From Diacronema lutheri (taxonomy: Eukaryota; Haptophyta; Pavlovophyceae; Pavlovales; Pavlovaceae): DNA of 64,000 nt. The translations under genes and the position numbers were made by a program. Under the pieces are notes generated by a model. The model saw nothing but the letters and a program-made list of their open reading frames with translations. It ran no database searches and had not been told where the DNA came from. The stretch covers positions 124,001-188,000 of the forward strand of contig JAGTXO010000048.1 of assembly GCA_019448385.1 (NCBI GenBank), given 5' to 3'. Positions 1 to 12,000 of this stretch are shown piece after piece (position 1 is the first letter of the stretch; each line of letters starts with the position of its first letter).

Positions 1-3000
1 CGCAGCGGCGCCTTTGCGCGCCGTTGGCTGCTGCGTGGCCGTGCGCGCGCATTCGCTGGCTGGGCGACGGGCGCGGGGGCGCGCGCGCTGCTCGGCAGAG
101 CCGCGCGCGCGCTCCGACACGTGGGCCTGGCACGGACCCTTCGGACGCTCGCTGCGTCCGCGTCGGCGCGGCTCGCCGCGCGCGCGGCCGTCGTGCGCGC
201 GCTCGGCCGCGACCTCCTCGCCTCGTGGGCGGCGTGGTCGCGTGCGTCGCTCGAGCTACTCCGCCTGCGCGCAGCCGGGCGCGCGTGGGCGGGCGGTGCG
301 GCTGCGCGTGCTCTGGACTCACTCGCGCGTGCCGCGGCGAGCGCGGCCGCCGCGTCCGGTCACCTGCGCGCCGCGCGCGCCGCGTTTGGCGTGCGCGCTA
401 TGCGCGGCGCGCTGGTCGCGTGGGCGGCCGGCGCGCACTCGCTCGGCGCTTGCCGGCGTGCGGCCACCGGGCTGCGCGGCGGCGCGCCGTTGCGTGCGCT
501 GCTGCGCTGGCGCCGGAACGTCACGATGGCAAACTCCGCGCACATCTTGCTCGACGCGTCGTTGCGCAGATGGTCGGACCACTCCGCCGTTGTTGCTGTC
601 GTAGCATGGGCGGCAAAGGCGGCGTCCGCCGCACGCCTCAACGCGGCGCTCCGCCGGCTCGTTCTTGGGCGGACGGCGGCCGCGCTCGACGGCTGGCGCG
701 ATCGTGCGGTCGGCCGGTCGCTGCAGCTCGCGGCGGCGCGCCACCTGCTGCACGGCGCGCTGCTGCGCGGCTTTGCGCGCTGGTCGGCGGGCGTCTTGGC
801 GCTGTCCTCGGCGCGCGCGCTGCTCGCGGCGCAGGCGCGCGGCTGGGCGCATCGCGACACACTGTCGGCGTGGCGCAGCTGGGCGAGCGCTGCTGCGGAG
901 CGTCGGCTTGCGCTGCGCGCTGCGCAGGGCTTTGCGCACGGCGAGTTGGTACGCCTGTTCCACGCGTGGGCGCAGGGCGTGGCCGAGCGGTCGGCGGCGG
1001 CCGCACGCCTCGCGATCCCGGCGCGCCGCTGGTTGCGGCGGCGGACGGCGGCGGCGCTCGACGGCTGGCGCGATCGTGCGGTCGGCCGGTCGCTGCAGCT
1101 CGCGGCGGCGCGCCACCTGCTGCACGGCGCGCTGCTGCGCGGCTTTGCGCGCTGGTCGGCGGGCGTCTTGGCGCTGTCCTCGGCGCGCGCGCTGCTCGCG
1201 GCGCAGGCGCGCGGCTGGGCGCATCGCGACACACTGTCGGCGTGGCGCAGCTGGGCGAGCGCTGCTGCGGAGCGTCGGCTTGCGCTGCGCGCTGCGCAGG
1301 GCTTTGCGCACGGCGAGTTGGTACGCCTGTTCCACGCGTGGGCGCAGGGCGTGGCCGAGCGGTCGGCGGCGGCCGCACGCCTCGCGATCCCTGCGCGCCG
1401 GTGGCTGCGGCGGCGGACGGCGGCGGCGCTCGACGGCTGGCGAGATCGTGCGGTCGGCCGGTCGCTGCAGCTCGCGGCGGCGCGCCACCTGCTGCACCGC
1501 CACGTTCTGCGTGGCCTGTCTGCTTTGACTCTCCACCAGGCCGCCGCGCGCGCTGCGCGCCTGTTGCTTGGCATGTCCCTTCGTCGCTGGGCGAGGTGCG
1601 CCAGGAGTGCGGCCCTAGGCGCGTGGGCCGCCGCGTGTCTCGGCCCGGCGCGTGCCGAGCGGCTGCTTTCTGTCGCGTCTCGCCGCTTCACCAGCTTTGC
1701 GCGCGCGCGCGCGTTGCGCGCATGGGCGTGGGGGACGCTGGAGCTCGTGCGCGCGCGTCGGGCCGCTCGTGCTGCGGCGTCACTCGAGGTGTCACGCTCG
1801 CTCCGCACTTCGTGGGACACGTGGGCATCAACGTTCAACGGCGTGCGTTTCATGGTTGGTGCGATGCGCTACTGGCAGAGCGCCATCGCGGCGCACGCAC
1901 TTCACACGTGGGCGGACTCCGCGTCTCAGTCAGTGGCTGAATCGCTCCTTGCCGAGCGTTCGCTCAGCATGTGGGCGGATGGCGCGCTTGAGCGCGCGTG
2001 GGGCTCGCTTCGAGCGGCGGTTGACGCTGCAGCGCTGATGGGACGCTGCGTGCAGGGCTTTGCGCACGGCGAGCTGGCGCGCCTGTTCCACGCGTGGGAC
2101 AAGGGCGTGGCCGAGAGGTCGGCGGCGGCCGCACGCCTCGCGATCCCGGCACGCCGCTGGCTGCGGCGGCGACTCGGCGCGGCATTTGACGGGCTCGCCG
2201 CTGGCGCGCGCTCGCGCGTCCTTTGCCGTGATGCGGTAGTACGCATGGCGAGCCATGCATCGGTGCGTGCCCTCGCGCGTTGGCGCGATGCGGCTGCATC
2301 GGACGGGCGCGCGCGCGCGCTCGTTGCGCTCGTGCTCGTTTCGCGTGCGTCGTCAGCGGCGCGTGCGTTGCAGCTGGTGACGCTCGTGGCGTGGGCTACA
2401 TCGGTTCGCACTGCGTGCCTTGCTCGCGACGCGCTCGTGCGCGCTCGAGCGGGGGCGGTCGGCCGAGGCTTCTCAGCGTGGCTTAGCGGTGTGGCGGCAC
2501 GAGCCGTCGCGCGCTCCAAGGCGAGCCGCGCCGCTATGCGCTGGCGCGCCGAGTCCTGTGCGGGCGGGCTCGAGTGTTGGGCGCGTGCCGCGCGCGCGCG
2601 CGGCACGTCGATGCGCGCTGCTCGTGCGTTCGCGTACCGTGCCGCAACGCGCGCGTTGGCGCGCTGGGCCAGCATGGCAGCCGCGCGCGTCTTCTCGGTG
2701 CGTGCCGCGGCTCGCTGGCGGCAGGGTGCGTCGGCCGCCGCGCTCGACCGCTGGCGGGCGGCTGCTTTGACGCAGACGGCCGGTGCGCGTGCGGCGTCCT
2801 CATTTGCTCGCACCAGCCTGCTGAGCGCAGCGGCGTTCGCGCTCGACACATGGACGCGATGCGCTGCGCTCAATGGCGCCGCCATGCGCATCGACGCTGC
2901 CGTCGACGCGCGTCGGCTGCTCGGCGCGTGCGGCGCGTCGTGGGCCGCGTGGGCGGCGCGCGCCGCGTCGCTTGCGCTTGCGCGCCGGCTTGTCGCTGCG

Positions 3001-6000
3001 CGCGCGATCAGCGCCGCGCTGCGCCGCTTGCGCCAAACCGCGTCGAGCGCGCGCGCGCGCGCGCGTGGCTTTGGCCGCTGGCACGCGCCTGCCCTTGGCG
3101 CGGCGTTCGTTAGGTGGGCGTCACGCGTGGAGCCCGCCGAGCGTGCGGCGTTTGCGACACGGGCGCTGCTCTGTTGGCGGCGCCGACGCAGCGCGGTGGC
3201 CGTGCGCAGCTGGGCCCATTCGGCGCGCACGCTGCGGCGGATGCTGGTGGGTCTTGGCGCCTTCCGCCATGGCGCGAGAGCGCGCTTCTTTGCCGCATGG
3301 GCGGCCGCGTGCGGCGCGCGCCTCGAGCGGCTCGATTCGCTCTCTACCGTCGGCTTGCGTGTCGCGCACAGGCGCACAGGCGCCGCGCTCGGCTCGTGGC
3401 GTGCCGCAGCGGCTGCGCGATTGCTGCAGCTCGCGGCGGCGCGCCACCTGCTGCACGGCGCGCTGCTGCGCGGCCTAAGTGTGTGGGCCGAGCGAGCGGC
3501 TGCAGCGGCGGTGCGGCGTGCGCTTTTGCGCATGCCGCTTGCTCATTGGGCGCGGCGCGAGCTGTTGGCGGCATTCAGGGCGTTTTTGACGTGCGCCCGC
3601 CCGCAGCTGCTCATGCTGCGAGCGGCGCGCTTGTTGGCGCAGGGCCAAGCCGCGCGCAGTTTTAGCGTGTGGCTTGTCGTCTTGGCCGAGCGGTCGGCGG
3701 TGGCCGCACGCCTCGCGATCCCGGCGCGCCGGTGGCTGCGGCGGCGGACGGCAGCGGCGCTCGACGGCTGGCGCGATCGTGCGGTCGGCCGGTCGCTGCA
3801 GCTCGCGGCGGCGCGCCACCTGCTGCACGGCGCGCTGCTGCGCGGCTTTGCGCGCTGGTCTGCGGGCGTCGCGGCGCTGTCCTCGGCGCGCGCGCTGCTC
3901 GCGGCGCCGGCGCGCGCCTGGGCGGCGCGCGACACGCTGGCTGCGTGGCGCAGCTGGGCAAGCGCTGCTGCGGAGCGTCGGCTTGCGCTGCGCGCCGCGC
4001 AGGGCTTTGCGCACGGCGAGCTGGCGCGCCTGTTCCACGCGTGGGCGCAGGGCGTGGCCGAGCGGTCGGCGGCGGCCGCACGCCTCGCGATCCCGGCGCG
4101 CCGCTGGCTGCGGCGGCGGACGGCGGCGGCGCTCGACGGCTGGCGCGATCGTGCGGTCGGCCGGTCGCTGCAGCTCGCAGCGGCGCGCCACCTGCTGCAC
4201 GGCGCGCTGCTGCGCGGCTTTGCGCGCTGGTCGGCGGTCGTTGCGGCGCTGTCCTCGGCGCGCGCGCTGCTCGCGGCGCCGGCGCGCGGCTGGGCGGAGC
4301 GCGCCGCGAACGCGGCGTGGCGCACCTGGGCAAGCGCTGCTGCGGAGCGTCGGCTCGCGCTGCGCGCCGCGCAGGGCTTTGCGCACGGCGAGCTGGCGCG
4401 CCTGTTCCACGCGTGGGCGCAGGGCGTGGCCGAGCGGTCGGCGGCGGCCGCATGCCTCGCGATCCCGGCGCGCCGGTGGCTGCGGCGGCGGACGGCGGCC
4501 GCGCTCGACGGCTGGCGCGATCGTGCGGCCGGCCCGTCGGTGCAGCTCGCGGCGGCGCGCCACCTGCTGCACGGCGCGCTGCTGCGCGGCTTTGCCCGCT
4601 GGTCGGCGGGCGTTGCGGCGCTTGGCGCGGCGCGCGCGCTGCTCGCGGCGCCGGCGCGCGGCTGGGCGGAGCGCGACAGGCTATCAGTGTGGCGCAGCTG
4701 GGCAAGCGCTGCTGCGGAGCGTCGGCTCGCGCAGCGCGCCGCGCAGGGCTTTGCGCACGGCGAGCTGGCGCGCCTGTTCCACGCGTGGGCGCAGGGCGTG
4801 GCCGAGCGGTCGGCGGCGGCCGCACGCCTCGCGATCCCGGCGCGCCGCTGGCTGCGGCGGCGGACGGCGGCCGCGCTCGACGGCTGGCGCGATCGTGCGG
4901 TCGGCCGGTCGCTGCAGCTCGCGGCGGCGCGCCACCTGCTGCACGGCGCGCTGCTGCGCGGCTTTGCGCTCTGGTCGGCGGGCGTCGCGGCGCTGTCCTC
5001 GGCGCGCGCGCTGCTCGCGGCGCCGGCGCGCGGCTGGGCGGCGCGCGCCGCCCACGCGGCGTGGCGCAGCTGGGCAAGCGCTGCTGCGGAGCGTCGGCTT
5101 GCGCTGCGCGCCGCGCAGGGCTTTGCGCACGGCGAGCTGGCGCGCCTGTTCCACGCATGGGCGCAGGGCGTGGCCGAGCGGTCGACGGCGGCCGCACGCC
5201 TCGCGATCCGGGCGCGCCGGTGGCTGCGGCGGCGGACGGCGGCCGCGCTCGACGGCTGGCGCGATCGTGCGGTCGGCCGGTCGCTGCAGCTCGCGGCGGC
5301 GCGCCACCTGCTGCACGGCGCGCTGCTGCGCGGCTTTGCGCGCTGGTCGGCGGGCGTTGCGGCGCTGTCCTCGGCGCGCGCGCTGCTCGCGGCGCCGGCG
5401 CGCAGCTGGGCGGAGCGCGGCACGCACGCGGCGTGGCGCAGCTGGGCAAGCGCTGCTGCGGAGCGTCGGCTTGCGCAGCGCGCCGCGCAGGGCTTTGCGC
5501 ACGGCGAGCTGGCGCGCCTGTTCCACGCGTGGGCGCAGGGCGTGGCCGAGCGGTCGGCTGCGGCCGCACGCCTCGCGATCCCGGCGCGCCGCTGGCTGCG
5601 GCGGCGGACGGCGGCCGCGCTCGACGGCTGGCGCGATCGTGCGGTCGGCCGGTCGCTGCAGCTCGCGGCGGCGCGCCACCTGCTGCACGGCGCGCTGCTG
5701 CGCGGCTTTGCGCGCTGGTCGGCGGGCGTCTTGGCGCTGTCCTCGGCGCGCGCGCTGCTCGCGGCGCCGGCGCGCAGCTGGGCGGAGTGCAACACGCTAT
5801 CAGCGTGGCGCAGCTGGGCGAGCGCTGCTGCGGAGCGTCGGCTCGCGCTGCGCGCCGCGCAGGGCTTTGCGCACGGCGAGCTGGCGCGCCTGTTCCACGC
5901 GTGGGCGCAGGGCGTGGCCGAGCGGTCGGCGGCGGCCGCACGCCTCGCGATCCCGGCGCGCCGCTGGCTGCGGCGGCGGACGGCGGCCGCGCTCGACGGC

Positions 6001-9000
6001 TGGCGCGATCGTGCGGTCGGCCGGTCGCTGCAGCTCGCGGCGGCGCGCCACCTGCTGCACGGCGCGCTGCTGCGCGGCTTTGCGCGCTGGTCGGCGGGCG
6101 TCGCGGCGCTGTCCTCGGCGCGCGCGCTGCTCGCGGCGCAGGCGCTCGGCTGGGCGGCGCGCGCCGCCCACGCGGCGTGGCGCAGCTGGGCGAGCGCTGC
6201 TGCGGAGCGTCGGCTTGCGCTGCACGCCGCGCAGGGCTTTACGCACGGCGAGCTGGCGCGCCTGTTCCACGCGTGGGCGCAGGGCGTGGCCGAGCGGTCG
6301 GTGGCGGCCGCACGCCTCGCGATCCCGGCGCGCCGCTGGCTGCGGCGGCGGACGGCGGCCGCGCTCGACGGCTGGCGCGATCGTGCGGTCGGCCGGTCGC
6401 TGCAGCTCGCGGCGGCGCGCCACCTGCTGCACGGCGCGCTGCTGCGCGGCTTTGCGCGCTGGTCGGTGGTCGTTGCGGCGCTGTTCTCGGCGCGCGCGCT
6501 GCTCGCGGCGCCGGCGCGCAGCTGGGCGGAGCGCGGCACGCACGCGGCGTGGCGCAGCTGGGCGAGCGCTGCTGCGGAGCGTCGGGTTGCGCAGCGCGCC
6601 GCGCAGGGCTTTGCGCACGGCGAGCTGGCGCGCCTGTTCCACGCGTGGGCGCAGGGCGTGGCCGAGCGGTCGGCGGCGGCCGCACGCCTCGCGATCCCGG
6701 CGCGCCGCTGGCTGCGGCGGCGGACGTCGGCCGCGCTCGACGGCTGGCGCGATCGTGCGGTCGGCCGGTCGCTGCAGCTCGCGGCGGCGCGCCACCTGCT
6801 GCACGGCGCGCTGCTGCGCGGCTTTGCGCGCTGGTCGGCGGGCGTTGCGGCGCTGTCCTCGGCGCGCGCGCTGCTCGCGGCGCCGGCGCGCGCCTGGGCG
6901 GCGCGCGCCGCCCACGCGGCGTGGCGCAGCTGGGCGAGCGCTGCTGCGGAGCGTCGGCTTGCGCTGCACGCCGCGCGCTGGGCGCACCTCGTCGTTGGCA
7001 GCGCCATGACGGCTTGGGCCGTGCGCTCCGCGGTGCGTGCGGTGATGGCCCGCGCGGCGTTGCTTTTTTGGCATGGCGCACGGCGCCGCGCGTTTCGCGG
7101 CTGGCACGAGCACGCGGAGACTGGCGTCCAGGTCAGGCGCGCTTCGGCGCGCTGGCGGCAGGGCGCGGCGTGCGCGGTGCTGGACGCGTTGCGCGCCGCG
7201 TCGACGCTGGCCCGCATGCTCCGCGAGCTCGCCGGTCTGTCACGCTCGCTGCTCGCGCGCGGGGCGGACGCCAAAGCCACCGACGTCGTCATGCGCCTGC
7301 GCGCGCGCGCCAGCGCGCGCCGGCTGCTAGCCGCCGGCGCGCGCGCGTGGGCTGGTGGCGTGCTCGCGCGCGCGGTGCGCGCTTGGCGTGGCGCGCGGCA
7401 GGCGCATCGCGAGGCGGTGGCCACGTCCGAATGGGCGCTGGGTTGCTGGACACGCACGTCGGTCGCGGCGGTCTGGCGTGCATGGGCGTTCGCTGCTGAG
7501 CGCCACCGCCTGATGGCACTATGCGCCACGAGCTTCGCGCGGGGCGAGCTCGGCCGGCTGCATCGTGCGTGGTCGGTGGCCACGCACGCGCGCCTGAGGC
7601 TCCTCGGCATTGCGGGCGTCATCGTCGTGCGGTGGGAGGCGCGCGCGGCGCACGCCGCGTGGCGCTGGTGGCGCGTCGAGAGCGCACGCATGGCGCTCGG
7701 CCGCAGCGCCATGCTGGCCCTCGCCGGCGGACGCGAGATGCGCGCGCTCGGCGGCTGGGCGGCAGCGGCGATGCGCCTCTCGGCGCGCCGCATTGCGCTG
7801 CGCGCCGCGCTCGCGCGCTGGGCAGCCCGCGCACCGGCGGCGGCGCTCGATTGCTGGCTCGACGCAGCGCGCGCCGCGGCGCTCGCGCGCCGCTCGCTCG
7901 TGCGCATGCGCCAGCTCGCACTCTCGGCCGCGCTGCGCGCGATCGCGGCCTCGGCGCGCGGCGCGTACGATGCGGCGGGCACGTCGGGCCTCGCGCTCGA
8001 CCGGTGGGCGCGCGGCGAGCTCGGCGCGTCATGGCAGCTTTGGGCGCGCCTGCGACGCGCATACGGCATCGCGGCCGCGGTCCTGCTCGCGAGCATGTGG
8101 CTGCGCATGCGACCGCGCTTCGCGCAGTGGGCGCGCGCATGGCGCGACGCGGCGCTGCTCGGCGCGGCGACGCACGCGTGGCAGCGCGCCGCCGCCGCGT
8201 ACGCGTTGCGCGCGCTGCACGCGGGCGCCTGGCCCGGTGCGACGCGTGCGCGCGCGCTCGGCCGGTGGCGCAGCGGTGCGCGCGCGCGCGCGCTCGCGCA
8301 GTGGCGGCGCGCGAGCGCGACCGCGATCGCCGACGCGCGCGCCGGTGGCGCGGCGGCGGCATCGAGCTCCGAGCGCGCGCTCGGCCACTGGCGGCTGCGC
8401 GGGCTCGCGCCGTCGCGCGCGCACTGGCGGGCCGTGGCGCTCGCACGCCGGCTGCAGTTGATCGGTGGGTCGGGCCGCACGGCCCTCGCGCGCCGCGCCG
8501 CGCTGCACGCGTGGGCGGCGCGCGCGGCCGCGCAGCCGCGCGGCGTGCGCCGCGCGAGCGGCGCGGCGGCGCGTGCGCCGGCCGATCGTGCGCTCGTTGC
8601 GGCGTGGCGCGGCTGGGCGCATGCGGCTGCGCCGCGCGCGCTCGCGCGTGGCGCGCTGCTCCAATTTGCGAACGGCGCGCTCGTCGGCGCCTTTGGCGGC
8701 CTCGTGTGGCACGCGGCGGCCGTGGCGAAGCGCGCGGCGGCGGACTCGACGCTGCGCGCGTGGCTCGGTGGCCAGCTGCGCGGCGCGGCCGAGCTGTGGA
8801 AGGGGCGGCGGCGGCAGCGGCGCAAGTGGGCCGATCTGCTCGACGCCGCCGCTCGCGCCTGGCTCGGCGGCGCGCGCGCACGCGCGCTCGGCCGCTGGCG
8901 GCTCGGTGCGGTCGACCGGCGGCGCGTCCGCGCGGCCGGCGGCGCGGCGCTCGGCCGCTGGACGGGCGGCGCACGGCGCACGTGCCTCGCGCGCTGGGCG

Positions 9001-12000
9001 CAGGTCCGGCGCGCTCGTGCGCTGGCGCGCCGCGCCGTCGCCGCGATCGCGCAGTCGCGCGCCGCACGCGCGGTGCGCACCTGGGCATGGGCGCTTGGCG
9101 AGCGTGCTCGGCGGCGCGCGCTCGCGCGCCGCGCGCTGCGCAGCGCTGTGCAGCTCGCCGGCGAGGCCGTCCGCCACTGGGCGGCGCACGCCAAGCTGGG
9201 CGCGCTCTCGCGCGCGCAGCTGCGCGAGAGCGGCGAGTACGCCGCGCTTGCCTCGCGCGCGCGCGCGCTGCGCGACTTGGCGCGCGGTGCGGCACACGTG
9301 CGGCGCGCAGCGCAGCTCGACGGCGCTGCGGCCGAGGCGGCGCTGAACCTCGCGCTGCGGCTCTGGCGCGACGTGACACGCCTCGCGCGCGTTGCTGGCG
9401 CCCTCGTACTCGCGACGCGGCTGCACTGGTCGGTCACCGCGCTGCGCGCCGCTGCCCGCCTCTGGGCGCGCGCCGGCGGCGAGCGCGCCGAGCGAACGCT
9501 CATGCGCGCGCTCGGCCGTGCGCGCGCGCTCGGCGCGAGCTGGCGCGCGTGGGCGTTCGCCGCCGCATTGCACCTGACCGCCGTCGCCGCTCGTCTTGCG
9601 ACGGGCACCTCGACGCAGCGCGCGGCCATGAATTGTTGGAGGCGCGTGATCTCCGATGGCGGTGCGGCGAGCCGATTGGACCGTATGGCGGCTGCGCGCT
9701 GGTTGCGCGGCGCTGAGGCGCGCGCACTTGGCTGCTGGACAGAGCGCGCACGAGCTCGTGCGCGAGCGATTGCGCTTGTTGGCGCGTCGGCGCGCGCGTG
9801 GGCGACTCGCGAGCATCGTCGCGGGCTCGCTGCACTTGAGGCCGCCGGCGTTGCGCGGCGGCTGCGTGCGGCCGCTGCACGCGAATGGCGTGGCGGCGCT
9901 GCTCGCTCGGCGATGCGCGCGTGGTGGAAGGCGGGGCACGAGCAGGCGGCGCTCGTCGCCAACGCGCGCTCGCTGCGGCGGGCCAGCGCGTCCGCCGGCG
10001 CTGCCTTCGACGCGTGGATGGCTTCGGCCGCGAGATGGGCAGAGCTGCAGAGCGGCGCAGCGCGCGCGCTGGCCATGTGGGAGGTGCGCTCGGTCATCGG
10101 CGCGTTTGGCTTGTGGGCGGCGGGCGCAAGCCGACGCACGCGCATTCGGCGCGGCGCTGGTTCGTTCGCCCACGGCGAGCTGGCGCGCCTGTTCCGCGCG
10201 TGGGACAGGGGCGTGGCCGAGCGATCGGCGGCGGCCGCACGCCTCGCGATCCCAGCGCGCCGGTGGCTGCGGCGGCAGACGGCGGCGGCGCTTGACGGCT
10301 GGCGCGATCGTGCGGTCGGCCGGTCGCTGCAGCTCGCGGCGGCGCGCCACCTGCTACACGGCGCGCTGCTGCGCGGCTTTGCGCGCTGGTCGGCGGGCGT
10401 TGCGGCGCTTGGCCCGGCGCGCGCGCTGCTCGCGGCGCCGGCGCGCGGCTGGGCGGCGCGCGACACGCTGTCAGCGTGGCGCAGCTGGGCAAGCGCTGCT
10501 GCGGAGCGTCGGCTTGCGCAGCGCGCCGCGCAGGGCTTTGCGCACGGCGAGCTGGCGCGCCTGTTCCACGCGTGGGCGCAGGGCGTGGCCGAGCGGTCGG
10601 CGGCGGCCGCACGCCTCGCGATCCCGGTGCGCCGCTGGCTGCGGCGGCAGACGGCGGCTGCGTTCGACGGCTGGCGCGATGCGGTGGTCGGCCGGTCGCT
10701 GCAGCTCGTGGCGGCGCGCCACCTGCTGCACGGCGCGCTGCTGCGCGGCTTTGCGCGCTGGTCGGCGGGCGTTGCGGCGCTTGGCTCGGCACGCGCGCTG
10801 CTCGCGGCGCCGGCGCGCGGCTGGGCGGCGCGCGGCGCGCACGCGGCGTGGCGCAGCTGGGCAAGCGCTGCTGCGGAGCGTCGGCTTGCGCAGCGCGCCG
10901 CGCAGGGCTTTGCGCACGGCGAGCTGGCGCGCCTGTTCCACGCGTGGGCGCAGGGCGTGGCCGAGCGGTCGGCGGCGGCCGCACGCCTCGCGATCCCGGT
11001 GCGCCGCTGGCTGCGGCGGCAGACGGCGGCTGCGTTCGACGGCTGGCGCGATGCGTTGGTCGGCCGGTCGCTGCAGCTCGCGGCGGCGCGCCACCTGCTG
11101 CACGGCGCGCTGCTGCGCGGCTTTGCCCGCTGGTCGGCGGGCGTTGCGGCGCTTGGCTCGGCGCGCGCGCTGCTCGCGGCGCCGGCGCGCAGCTGGGCGC
11201 ATCGCGACACGCTGTCGGCGTGGCGCAGCTGGGCAAGCGCTGCTGCGGAGCGTCGGCTCGCGCTGCGCGCCGCGCAGGGCTTTGCGCACGGCGAGCTGGC
11301 GCGCCTGTTCCACGCGTGGGCGCAGGGCGTGGCCGAGCGGTCGGCGGCGGCCGCACGCCTCGCGATCCCGGCGCGCCGCTGGCTGCGGCGGCGGACGGCG
11401 GCCGCGCTCGACGGCTGGCGCGACCGTGCGGTCGGCCGGTCGCTGCAGCTCGCGGCGGCGCGCCACCTGCTGCACGGCGCGCTGCTGCGCGGCTTTGCGC
11501 GCTGGTCGGCGGGCGTTGCGGCGCTTGGCTCGGCGCGCGCGCTGCTCGCGGCGCCGGCGCGCAGCTGGGCGGAGCGCGACACGCTGTCGGCGTGGCGCAA
11601 CTGGGCGAGCGCTGCTGCGGAGCGTCGGGTTGCGCTGCGCGCCGCGCAGGGCTTTGCTAACGGCGAGCTGGCGCGCCTGTTCCACGCGTGGGCGAGCGGC
11701 ATGGCCGAGCGGTCGGCGGCGGCCGCACGCCTCGCGATCCCGGCGCGCCGTTGGCTGCGGCGGCGGACGGCGGCCGCGCTCGACGGCTGGCGCGATCGTG
11801 CGGTCGGCCGATCGCTGCAGCTCGCGGCGGCGCGCCACCTGCTGCACGGCGGGCTGCTGCGCGGCTTTGCGCGCTGGTCGGCGGGCGTTGCGGCGCTGTC
11901 CTCGGCGCGCGCGCTGCTCGTAGCGCCGGCGCGCAGCTGGGCGGAGCGCGACACGCTGGCGGCGTGGCGCGGCTGGGCGCTGCTCGGCGCCGAGCGCGCG